This document shows, piece by piece, positions 1-6,883 of a stretch of 39,291 bases of DNA. Under the pieces are notes generated by a model. That model ran no database searches. It was not told where the DNA came from and worked only from the letters and a program-made list of their open reading frames with translations. The translations under genes were made by a program, and so were the position numbers. Origin of the DNA: JBLNBU01 sp050260215 (GTDB taxonomy: Bacteria > Pseudomonadota > Alphaproteobacteria > Rhodospirillales > Magnetospirillaceae); NCBI GenBank assembly GCA_050260215.1, contig JBLNBU010000022.1:1-39291 (forward strand). The letters are read 5' to 3'. The stretch's first letter is position 1. Every line of letters begins with the position of its first letter.

Positions 1-1141
1 GCTGCTGGGCTCGATCTGGCTGGCGGTGCGCGCGGTCAGGCGGTTCAGCGCCACCGTCCGCCAGGCCGAGGAGTTGCAGCGCCTGACCTCGGGCGTGTTC
101 GCCAACGCGCTGGAAGGCATCATCGTCACCGACGGCGACAGCCGGATCATCACCGCCAACCAGGCCATGTGCGCCATGACCGGCTACGGCCTGGACGAGC
201 TGATCGGCCAGACCCCGGCGCTGTTCCGCTCGGACGTCCACGACGACGCCTTCTTCAGTGCGTTCTGGGACCACTTGCGGACCAACGGACGCTGGCAGGG
301 CGAGATCTGGAACCGCCGCAAGTCTGGCGAGGTGGTGCCCGAACTGCTGTCGGTCAGCGCCATCTCCGAAGGGGGCGTCGGGGGATCGGCCTATATCGGG
401 GTCTACACCGACATTTCGGCGGCCAAGGCGGCACAGCGCAAGATGGAGTTCTCGTATGCCGAACTGTCGCGCCTGGCCGAGGTCATGGCCCACCACCTGC
501 AGGAGCCGTCACGGCTGCTGGTGACCTTTGCCCAGCGCCTGCGCAAGTCCGAGGACGCCCGTGCCCTGGGGCCGGAATCCATCGCCTCGCTGGAATTCAT
601 CGAACAGCAGGCGGGGCGCCTGCGAGCCCTGATCCGCGACATCCAGCTCTATCTGGCCGCGGCCCAGCCGACACCCGAACCCGAGCCATGCCCGCTTGCG
701 CAAGCCATCCGCAACGTGGTGTCCCGGCGGGCCGGCCTGCTGGCCGCCATCGGGGCCGAGGTCGTGGTCCCGGGCGAGCTTCCCGCCGTGGCCGTGGACG
801 GCCGGCGGCTGCACGAGCTGTTCGACATCCTGCTCGACAACGCCATCCGCTATCGTCGGGGCGAGGTGCCGCTGCGGGTCGAGGTGGCCGCCGCCGCCAA
901 GGACGGCATGGTCGAGGTCCGCTTCAGCGACAACGGCCCGGGCATCGAGCCGCGCTACCGCGAGCTGGTGTTCCGGGTGTTCGAGCGCCTGGACCACGGG
1001 CCGGGCGAGGAAGGCACCGGCATCGGCCTGGCCATCGTGCGGCGCATCGTCGAGCACGGAAACGGCAGCGTGTGGATCGAGGATACGGTCGGCGGCGGCA
1101 CCACGGTGGTGCTGGACCTGCCCATGGGGCGCCCGGCTTAG
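1..1141 (+). CDS. PAS-domain sensor histidine kinase, 5' end missing
   Basis: The reading frame is already open at base 2, so the start lies outside the window. The first visible residues are hydrophobic followed by arginines, which looks like the end of a membrane segment. Next comes a PAS domain (about bases 90-420, with a GYGLDELIG-type motif), then a HisKA dimerisation helix whose phospho-acceptor is the first His of HHLQEP, and a HATPase domain with an N box (DNAIRY), a G1 box (DNGPGIE) and a G2 box (GTGIGLAIVRR). It ends at TAG 1139-1141. It should autophosphorylate in response to a signal read by the PAS domain or by the missing N-terminus. No receiver domain is attached and the partner regulator is not in view. 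Its last bases overlap the convergent gene that ends at 1138. Confidence 0.93.
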   Translation, partial: LLGSIWLAVRAVRRFSATVRQAEELQRLTSGVFANALEGIIVTDGDSRIITANQAMCAMTGYGLDELIGQTPALFRSDVHDDAFFSAFWDHLRTNGRWQGEIWNRRKSGEVVPELLSVSAISEGGVGGSAYIGVYTDISAAKAAQRKMEFSYAELSRLAEVMAHHLQEPSRLLVTFAQRLRKSEDARALGPESIASLEFIEQQAGRLRALIRDIQLYLAAAQPTPEPEPCPLAQAIRNVVSRRAGLLAAIGAEVVVPGELPAVAVDGRRLHELFDILLDNAIRYRRGEVPLRVEVAAAAKDGMVEVRFSDNGPGIEPRYRELVFRVFERLDHGPGEEGTGIGLAIVRRIVEHGNGSVWIEDTVGGGTTVVLDLPMGRPA

Positions 1142-1707
1142 GACCCCGCCCAGGCCGGCTTGCCGCAGCAGGCGCGTACCCGTTCTGCCAGCCGTTCGGC
1201 CATGTCGGCGACCAGGTCCGCGGGCTCGGCCGGGGGCTCGGTGGCCGCCCCGGCCGGCGGGGCCAGCCACAGCAGGCGGCCGCCGTCGCCCAGCGCGTGG
1301 CGGGCAAGGATGTTGCTGGCCACCGGCAGGCAGGGAACCGCCAGTCCGGGGGGAACGTCGACCTCGCCGAAGCGGTACAGGCTGGCCAGGGCGCCGTCGA
1401 TCAGGTGGCGGCCGATGCGCACCGCCACGTGCCCGTCCCACTGTCCCGGGCCGCAATGGCCGGTGAAGCCCACCATGTCCATGCGCTGTTCGGCCAGGAA
1501 GATCAGCTGGCAGGGCACCATCTCGGCATCCATGCCCAGGCGCGTCAGGGTTGCCGTCACCACGCTGCTGACGAAGACGCAGTAGGTCTGCCAGCGCCGG
1601 TCCAGCACCTCGTACAGGTTGCCTACCAGGCATTTCAGCACGTCGGGCGGCCGACGGAGCGCCGGCCCCAACTTGACGTCGAGTTGTATTTTCCTGGGCT
1701 GCACCAT
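1138..1707 (-). CDS. Uncharacterised protein, possible transglutaminase-like cysteine fold
   Basis: This 189-aa protein has no signal peptide and no membrane segment, and I do not recognise its family. The middle resembles the core of transglutaminase-like proteins. Cys43 sits at the start of a helix-like stretch ending in a Leu-Gly turn, His93 lies in a GHVAV strand, and Asp104 lies in LIDG. The order and spacing (Cys, about 50 residues, His, about 11 residues, Asp) fit a Cys-His-Asp triad, but this is inference from pattern alone. The C-terminal 40 residues are Ala/Pro-rich, then helical. The start is ATG 1707; a GTG at 1704 is the alternative. The gene converges on the histidine kinase upstream with a 4-bp overlap and is divergent from the secretion locus, so it may share control with either. 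Confidence 0.75.
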   Translation of the reverse strand: MVQPRKIQLDVKLGPALRRPPDVLKCLVGNLYEVLDRRWQTYCVFVSSVVTATLTRLGMDAEMVPCQLIFLAEQRMDMVGFTGHCGPGQWDGHVAVRIGRHLIDGALASLYRFGEVDVPPGLAVPCLPVASNILARHALGDGGRLLWLAPPAGAATEPPAEPADLVADMAERLAERVRACCGKPAWAGS

Positions 1708-1781
1708 TCGCGATAACGCCTGTCAGACCTGTCGCATATATCCCTGGTTAGGGTGAGGCGATCCGGCCTGACGGCACCAAC

Positions 1782-1796
1782 CGGCCGATGGTTACA
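1782..1796 (-). repeat. 15-bp element, inverted copy
   Basis: On the minus strand this reads TGTAACCATCGGCCG, identical to 1928-1942 on the plus strand. The two copies form a widely spaced inverted repeat with 131 bp between them. It could be a paired operator for the divergent genes or one copy of a dispersed repeat. No function can be assigned from sequence alone. Confidence 0.6.
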
Positions 1797-1844
1797 AGTC
1801 AACTGCGGCTGTTCACATTCCATTCATTACGCCGTCCGCATGGC

Positions 1845-1872
1845 GCAAACCCGCATGAATCAACGGGTTTGC
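1845..1872. other. Hairpin with 9-bp perfect stem
   Basis: GCAAACCCG (1845-1853) and CGGGTTTGC (1864-1872) form perfect arms around a 10-nt loop. The dyad lies midway between the two inverted copies of the 15-bp element, so the divergent intergenic region has a nested arrangement. No T-run follows, so a regulatory dyad fits better than an intrinsic terminator. Confidence 0.5.
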
Positions 1873-1927
1873 CGCCGTCGTGACGGCCATTTGGCCCGGT
1901 TCGCGGTGTCGGTGCGGCCGGAGGGGC

Positions 1928-1945
1928 TGTAACCATCGGCCGTGT
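1928..1945 (+). repeat. Element copy upstream of the adhesin (direct-repeat partner of 18381)
   Basis: TAACCATCGGCCGTGT (1930-1945) is identical to 18381-18396 in the same orientation. GGCTG precedes both copies and CTACC-(A/T)AA lies downstream of both, at different spacings. The copy sits 87 bp before the preferred adhesin start, while its twin sits just after the last gene of the locus. Confidence 0.65.
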
Positions 1946-2019
1946 CGGGGCGCTACCAAAGTCATAGGAGCATGGCATCTGTCGCGGTGTGCCCCGCCGC
2001 GGCCAATACGCCTCGAAGC

Positions 2020-2034
2020 AGGATCACAGCCATG
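2020..2034 (+). promoter_or_regulatory. Ribosome binding site and chosen start of the adhesin
   Basis: AGGA at 2020-2023 is followed by an 8-nt spacer and ATG 2032. Residues encoded after this ATG (MAENIPHVDDQ) have the acidic, polar look of a type I substrate N-terminus. The residues encoded by the open frame upstream are Cys/Arg-rich and resemble translated non-coding DNA. ATG 1972 (AGGAG too close) and GTG 1942 are weaker candidates. Confidence 0.6.
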
Positions 2035-5000
2035 GCCGAGAACATCCCCCACGTTGACGACCAAGACGACCGGACCGACGCGCAGCAGGCCCTTGACGAC
2101 CTGACGGTGCTGTCCAACGTCCAGACCCAGTCCATGGGAGAGTCGCGGCTCAACCAGAACCGCTCGACCGACATCAACGACAGCGGCTTCGGCTCGCTGG
2201 CCATGGTCCACCAGGGTTCGACCTCCGCTCCGGCGGTGAGCTCGCTGCCGCAGGCGCTGGCGGGGGCCGGGATGGGTACCGACGTGGTGGTCGACCACAC
2301 CGGCGGCGGCACCCAACTGGCCGGGATCGACAACCTCAACCTGGGGCCGTCCGATCCGTTCGAGAACCCGCAATGGGTCGATGCCGGCGTGGTGGTGCAG
2401 CACCTGCCCGACCTGGCCGCCGCTACCGAGATCTTCGGCACGCCCGCCGCCCCGGTCGAGCAGGTCCAGATCACCCAGGCGGTCCCGCCGGCCATCCAGG
2501 CGGTCAACGTGGTCAGCGTCCAGGCGCCCACGGGCCCGGCCACCACGGCCGAGGTCGCCCCCAACGCGGCCCCCGAGGTCGCCGGCGTGATGGGCATCCA
2601 GCTCGATGCGCCCCCGGAGGGTGCGGCCGGCCAGCACAACTACGTCAACTATGCCGCCCAGACCGGCCAGTTCGAGCTGGAAATGGGCGAGGGCGGGGGC
2701 ATCCGCTTCGGCATCAACGCGTCCGATCCCGACGGCGATCCGCTGACCATCTCGGTCGCCGACGGCGCCCACGGCACCATCAGCCAGTCCGGCGGCCAGT
2801 GGGTCTATACCCCCGACGCCGACTACAACGGCATCGACAGCTTCGTCGTCTCGGTGGATGACGGCCACGGCCACGTTGTCACCCAGGCGATCACCGTCAA
2901 CATCGACGCGGTGACCGACGGGGCGGCCATCAGCATCGACGGGCAGGTGGTCGCGGCGGCCGACGGCACTCCCATCGACAATGCCGCGCCCATGCAGGCC
3001 GGCACCGAAGACACCCCGATGACGTTCACCCTGGCGGTGACCGACACTCACGGCGCCGGCCTGGGCATCGGCCACGGCGAAGAGGTGGTGACCGGCGTCA
3101 CCGTGTCGGGCGCGCCCGCCGGCTCGACGCTGACCATCGACGGCCAGACCGTGACCGCCGACGGCTCAGGCGTGTTCCACCTGACCCCCGACCAGGCCAA
3201 CGGCCAGATCACCGTCAATACGCCCACCGACTGGAACGGCAGCTTCGACCTGCACGTCGAGGCGGTGGCGGTCGACGGCACCGCCACTCCGGTGACCACC
3301 GAGGCCGACCTGCACTTCGATGTGGCCGCCGTCACCGACGGCGCCACCATCTCGGCCCCGGCGACCCTGTCGGGGACCGAGGACGGCTCGGTGCGCTTCG
3401 ACCTGGCCGTGGCCGACGGCCACCTGGGCGAAAGCGTCAAGGGCGTCGACATTTCGGGCGCGCCGGCCGGCTCGACCATGATGGTCGACGGCCAGGCGGT
3501 CACCGCGGTCGACGGCGTCTTCCACCTGACGCCCGAGCAGGCCGCCAGTGCCGACATCGTGGTGACACCGCCGGCCGACTGGAACGGCAGCTTCGAACTG
3601 AAGATCGACGCCGTCGCCCAGGACGGCACCGCCACCCCGCTGACCACCCAGTCGACGATCCAGGTCGACGTCGCCGCCGTCACCGACGGCGCCGCCGTCG
3701 CCACGCCGGCGGTGGTCCACGGGGCCGAGGACGCCGCCGCCACCGTCCATCTCGGCATTTCCGACGGCCATTTCGGCGAGGCGGTCACCGGCGTGACCAT
3801 CCAGGCGGCCGATCCTGCCCATCCCATTCCCGAGGGCACCACGCTCAGCGTGGGCGGCCAGACCTTCACCGCCGAGAACGGTGTGTTCACCATCCCGCCG
3901 TCGCTGGCGGGCGGCGACATCCAGGTCCACACGCCGGCCGACTGGAACGGCAGCTTCGACCTCAAGGTCGACGCCGTCGCCAAGGACGGCACCGCCACGC
4001 CGGTGATCACCGAGACCACCGTGCATGTGGACATCGCCGCGGTCACCGACGGCGCCACCATCGATGCGCCGTCACTGGCCACCGGGGCCGAGGACCAGGG
4101 GGTGTCGGTGCATCTCGGCATTTCGGACGACCATTTCGGCGAGTCGGTCACCGGCGTGACCATCCAGTCCGCCGATGCGGCCAATCCGTTCCCGGCCGGC
4201 ACCACCATCACCGCCGGCGGCCAGACCTTCACCGCCAGCGGCGGCGTGTTCACCCTCCCGCCGGCCCTGGCCGGCGGCGACATCACCGTCAATCCGCCCG
4301 CCAACTGGAGCGGCAGCTTCGACCTGAAGATCGCGGCCATGGCCCAGGACGGCACGGCGACCGCGGTGACGGTCGACTCGACCGTCCATGTGGAAGTGGC
4401 GGCGGTGGCCGACCAGCCCACCGTCACCGCCAGCCTGGGCGACGCAGCGGTCGCCGGTGCCACCGTCGAGGTGGATGCGGGCGTCGGCGCGGGCACCATC
4501 CACTATCAGGCAGACGAAAATTCGACGTTCGGCGACGGTTCGGGGACGTTGTCGATGCGGGTTGCCCACCTGACCGGGGGCAACCCGCATGAGGGGGCGT
4601 CGTTCAACGTCGTCCTGGTCGACGCCCAGGGCCATCCGACGGTGATCAGCAGCGGCCAGGCCACCGGCAGCAGCTGGCAGAACATCGACATCAAGCTCAA
4701 CAGCAACTTCCACGGCTTCGACAGCAGCCAGACCATGAAGCTTGTCGGCCAGCAGGGCACCAACGTCAGCATCGACAAGCTGTGGGTGAACGGCGTCGAG
4801 ATCCAGGCCGAGGACGGCACCAAGAGCCAGGGCGCCAACTTCCACACCGGCTCGGGCTCGGACGGGGGCTATGCGGCGCTGCATAACGGCGCTGTGGTGT
4901 TCAACCTGCACGGCGATATCCACGAGGGCACCCCCACCTCCATCACCTTCCCGGTCAAGATCGACATCAAGGGCGATCCGGCCATGGTGGGCGAGGTCAC

Positions 5001-6762
5001 CCTGGACCACCTGCCGCCCGACAGCCAACTGGCCTATGTGGCCATCGACGGCAACGGCGACAGCCACACGGTGGTGCTGTCCACCGGGGACGGCTCCATC
5101 ACCCTGGACGGCAACGCCGCCCGCCAGATCGCCGCCAACGGCGCCACCCTGTCCACGGCGCCCGACAGCAGCTACGACCCCACCGCCACCCCGGTGGACG
5201 TGACCTACTTCACCGAGGGCACCGCCGGCAACGACGTGCTGGTCGGCGGCGGCGGCCACGACGTCATCGAGGGCAATGCCGGCAACGACACCATCTATGC
5301 CGAGCCCGGCGGTTCCAAGCTGATGGAACTGCACATCGGCGGCGCCACCCCCGATTCGGGCGAGACGCTCAGCTTCGTGCTGCACGGCCTGCCCGAGGGC
5401 GTGGTGCCGGTGGACGCCAACGGCGCCCCGGTGGGCACCCAGGCGGCCAACGGCGACTGGCTGCTGACCCAGGACGAGACCACCGGCCTCCACCTGCAGA
5501 TCGACAGCGCCGCCGGCGGCAGCTGCGAGCTGTCCGTCACCGCCGTCTCGCACGACGGCACCAGCACCGCCACCAGCGAGCCGGTGGCCTTGTCCTTCGA
5601 TATGGACACCGAAACCGCGGCGGTCGACCACACCATCTCGGGCGGCGCCGGCAACGACGTCGTCTATGGCGGCCGCGGCAACGACACGATCTCGGGCGAC
5701 GCCGGCAACGACGTGTTGCACGGCGGCGCGGGCAACGACGTGCTCGACGGCGGGGCGGGGGCGGACCACGTCTATGGCGGGGCCGGCGACGACATCGGCA
5801 ACGTCCATGCCGGCCAGAGCGCGGGTGACGTCTATGACGGCGGCACCGGCCACGACACCTTGCAGGTCCACCTGTCCCAGTCCGACTACACCGAAGCGGT
5901 CCGCGAGGAACTGCTGGCCTACGAGAAGTTCGTCGCCGACCCGTCCAACGAGGGCCAGACCTTCCACTTCCAGACCCTGGACATGGATGCCAAGGACTGG
6001 GAAGGCCTCAAGGTGATGGTCGACGGCCAGCAGGTCGTGCTCAACCACGGCCCCGAGGTCACCGGGCTCGAGGGCGGCACCGGCGTTGGCCAGGCCGCAG
6101 GCGCGGTCCAGGCAGGCGACACCGACGGCGACGCGCTGACCTACTCGGTCGCCGAAGGTCACGGGCCGGCCTACGGCAGTGTGTCCTTCGACGGCGACAA
6201 CTACACCTACACCCCCGACGATCCGACCTGGACGGGCAGCGACAGCTTCACCGTTACCGTGGCCGACGGCCACGGCGGCACCACCGACGTGCAGGTGGCC
6301 GTGACCGTCGAGCCGCCGGCACCCGCCGAGGAGGTCGCCGCGCTCGCCGACCTGGGCGACGGCCACGACGCGGTGCCGGTGACCCAGGTCCCCGATGGCG
6401 CCTCCACCCCCGACGCAGGCATCGCCGAGGGCACGATCTTCGTATCGGCCGACGGCGTGTTCACCGGCGCCGACACCAGCGGCGACACCTTCCTGTTCGA
6501 CTTCGGCGTCGGCCACGAAACCACCGTGGACGGCGGCGGCGGCGACTGGGTCGACACCATCGACCTGCACGGACTGGGCGATGCGGTCTCGGTCACCGTC
6601 AATGTCGGCGCCGAGACCACCCAGTCCCACAACGACTGGGTGGCGGGCTCGACCGAAGGCGTCCAGCAGGTGGGCCAGAACGCCGAGGGCACGGTGGTCA
6701 TCCACCACGAGGGCGGCGACGAGACGATCCACTTCCAGAACATGGAACAGATCAAGTGGTAG
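2032..6762 (+). CDS. Large RTX/cadherin-like adhesin, probable type I secretion substrate
   Basis: This 1576-aa protein has no Sec signal. The order is: a low-complexity N-terminus; a cadherin-like domain (bases 2680-2905, with DPDGDPL and YNGIDSF motifs); four tandem beta-sandwich repeats (2908-4401), each ending in a DWNGSF...DGTATP pattern; a segment at about 4490-4810 that resembles calcium-dependent carbohydrate-binding modules (GASFNV, LWVNGVEI); and two clusters of RTX GGxGxD nonapeptides (5215-5313, 5632-5802). A further cadherin-like domain (6110-6320) and a C-terminal module ending in FQNMEQIKW follow. This is the plan of giant Ca-binding surface adhesins exported by type I systems, with folding triggered by external calcium. 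The exporter genes are immediately downstream. Composition is strongly acidic, as usual for the family. Product class is firm; ligand and surface retention are unknown. Confidence 0.92.
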   Translation: MAENIPHVDDQDDRTDAQQALDDLTVLSNVQTQSMGESRLNQNRSTDINDSGFGSLAMVHQGSTSAPAVSSLPQALAGAGMGTDVVVDHTGGGTQLAGIDNLNLGPSDPFENPQWVDAGVVVQHLPDLAAATEIFGTPAAPVEQVQITQAVPPAIQAVNVVSVQAPTGPATTAEVAPNAAPEVAGVMGIQLDAPPEGAAGQHNYVNYAAQTGQFELEMGEGGGIRFGINASDPDGDPLTISVADGAHGTISQSGGQWVYTPDADYNGIDSFVVSVDDGHGHVVTQAITVNIDAVTDGAAISIDGQVVAAADGTPIDNAAPMQAGTEDTPMTFTLAVTDTHGAGLGIGHGEEVVTGVTVSGAPAGSTLTIDGQTVTADGSGVFHLTPDQANGQITVNTPTDWNGSFDLHVEAVAVDGTATPVTTEADLHFDVAAVTDGATISAPATLSGTEDGSVRFDLAVADGHLGESVKGVDISGAPAGSTMMVDGQAVTAVDGVFHLTPEQAASADIVVTPPADWNGSFELKIDAVAQDGTATPLTTQSTIQVDVAAVTDGAAVATPAVVHGAEDAAATVHLGISDGHFGEAVTGVTIQAADPAHPIPEGTTLSVGGQTFTAENGVFTIPPSLAGGDIQVHTPADWNGSFDLKVDAVAKDGTATPVITETTVHVDIAAVTDGATIDAPSLATGAEDQGVSVHLGISDDHFGESVTGVTIQSADAANPFPAGTTITAGGQTFTASGGVFTLPPALAGGDITVNPPANWSGSFDLKIAAMAQDGTATAVTVDSTVHVEVAAVADQPTVTASLGDAAVAGATVEVDAGVGAGTIHYQADENSTFGDGSGTLSMRVAHLTGGNPHEGASFNVVLVDAQGHPTVISSGQATGSSWQNIDIKLNSNFHGFDSSQTMKLVGQQGTNVSIDKLWVNGVEIQAEDGTKSQGANFHTGSGSDGGYAALHNGAVVFNLHGDIHEGTPTSITFPVKIDIKGDPAMVGEVTLDHLPPDSQLAYVAIDGNGDSHTVVLSTGDGSITLDGNAARQIAANGATLSTAPDSSYDPTATPVDVTYFTEGTAGNDVLVGGGGHDVIEGNAGNDTIYAEPGGSKLMELHIGGATPDSGETLSFVLHGLPEGVVPVDANGAPVGTQAANGDWLLTQDETTGLHLQIDSAAGGSCELSVTAVSHDGTSTATSEPVALSFDMDTETAAVDHTISGGAGNDVVYGGRGNDTISGDAGNDVLHGGAGNDVLDGGAGADHVYGGAGDDIGNVHAGQSAGDVYDGGTGHDTLQVHLSQSDYTEAVREELLAYEKFVADPSNEGQTFHFQTLDMDAKDWEGLKVMVDGQQVVLNHGPEVTGLEGGTGVGQAAGAVQAGDTDGDALTYSVAEGHGPAYGSVSFDGDNYTYTPDDPTWTGSDSFTVTVADGHGGTTDVQVAVTVEPPAPAEEVAALADLGDGHDAVPVTQVPDGASTPDAGIAEGTIFVSADGVFTGADTSGDTFLFDFGVGHETTVDGGGGDWVDTIDLHGLGDAVSVTVNVGAETTQSHNDWVAGSTEGVQQVGQNAEGTVVIHHEGGDETIHFQNMEQIKW
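2908..4401 (+). repeat. Four tandem adhesin repeats (about 116-140 aa each)
   Basis: Units begin at AVTDGA near 2908, 3328, 3676 and 4039 and are 420, 348, 363 and 363 bp long. Each has an AGTED/GTEDG/GAED motif, an FHLTP or FTxPP motif, and DWNGSF or NWSGSF near its end. Units 3 and 4 are most alike and share a GVTIQ(A/S)AD insertion, which suggests recent duplication. Repeat number may vary between strains. Confidence 0.85.
5215..5313 (+). repeat. RTX nonapeptide cluster 1
   Basis: GNDVLVGGGGHD and GNDTIYAEPGG units show the GGxGxD(L/I)x calcium-binding pattern. The cluster is short, about three turns, and is followed by a non-RTX beta domain before the second cluster. Confidence 0.8.
5632..5802 (+). 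repeat. RTX nonapeptide cluster 2
   Basis: About six consecutive GGxGNDxxx units (GGAGNDVVY, GGRGNDTIS, GDAGNDVLH, GGAGNDVLD, then degenerate). It is the main calcium-binding beta-roll of the adhesin and, as in other RTX proteins, lies in the C-terminal third. Confidence 0.9.
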
Positions 6763-6763
6763 G

Positions 6764-6802
6764 CCGAAAGGAAGGGGCAGGCGGTTTGGCCAGTCCTTTC
6801 GG
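6764..6802 (+). terminator. Inverted repeat after the adhesin stop, possible attenuator
   Basis: CCGAAAGGA (6764-6772) and TCCTTTCGG (6794-6802) are 9-bp perfect arms starting 2 nt after the adhesin stop, with a 21-nt loop. No U-run follows. It could end or stabilise the adhesin transcript, or partly uncouple the adhesin from the downstream genes. Confidence 0.4.
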
Positions 6803-6812
6803 ATGATGGGTG

Positions 6813-6821
6813 TGCTAGAAT
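6813..6821 (+). promoter_or_regulatory. Possible extended -10 promoter for the second substrate and exporter genes
   Basis: TGCTAGAAT matches an extended -10 (TGn followed by TAGAAT) and lies 62 nt before ATG 6884. I see no good -35. If it is active, the exporter genes could be expressed separately from the adhesin. Confidence 0.35.
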
Positions 6822-6883
6822 AGACGATCCTTGCCCGGTGGCCGTCCACGGATGGCCGCCCGGGCGGGACAAGGCGGCAAGGC

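Larger units (their letters stand above)
1708..2031. promoter_or_regulatory. Divergent intergenic region upstream of the secretion locus
   Basis: This 324-bp stretch separates the leftward small protein from the rightward adhesin gene and should hold both promoters. It contains two oppositely oriented copies of a 15-bp sequence (1782-1796 and 1928-1942) and, between them, a hairpin with a 9-bp perfect stem. I cannot assign a convincing -35/-10 pair on either strand. The adhesin frame stays open upstream to a GTG at 1942 and has another ATG at 1972 behind AGGAG, so part of this region could be translated. Confidence 0.6.
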
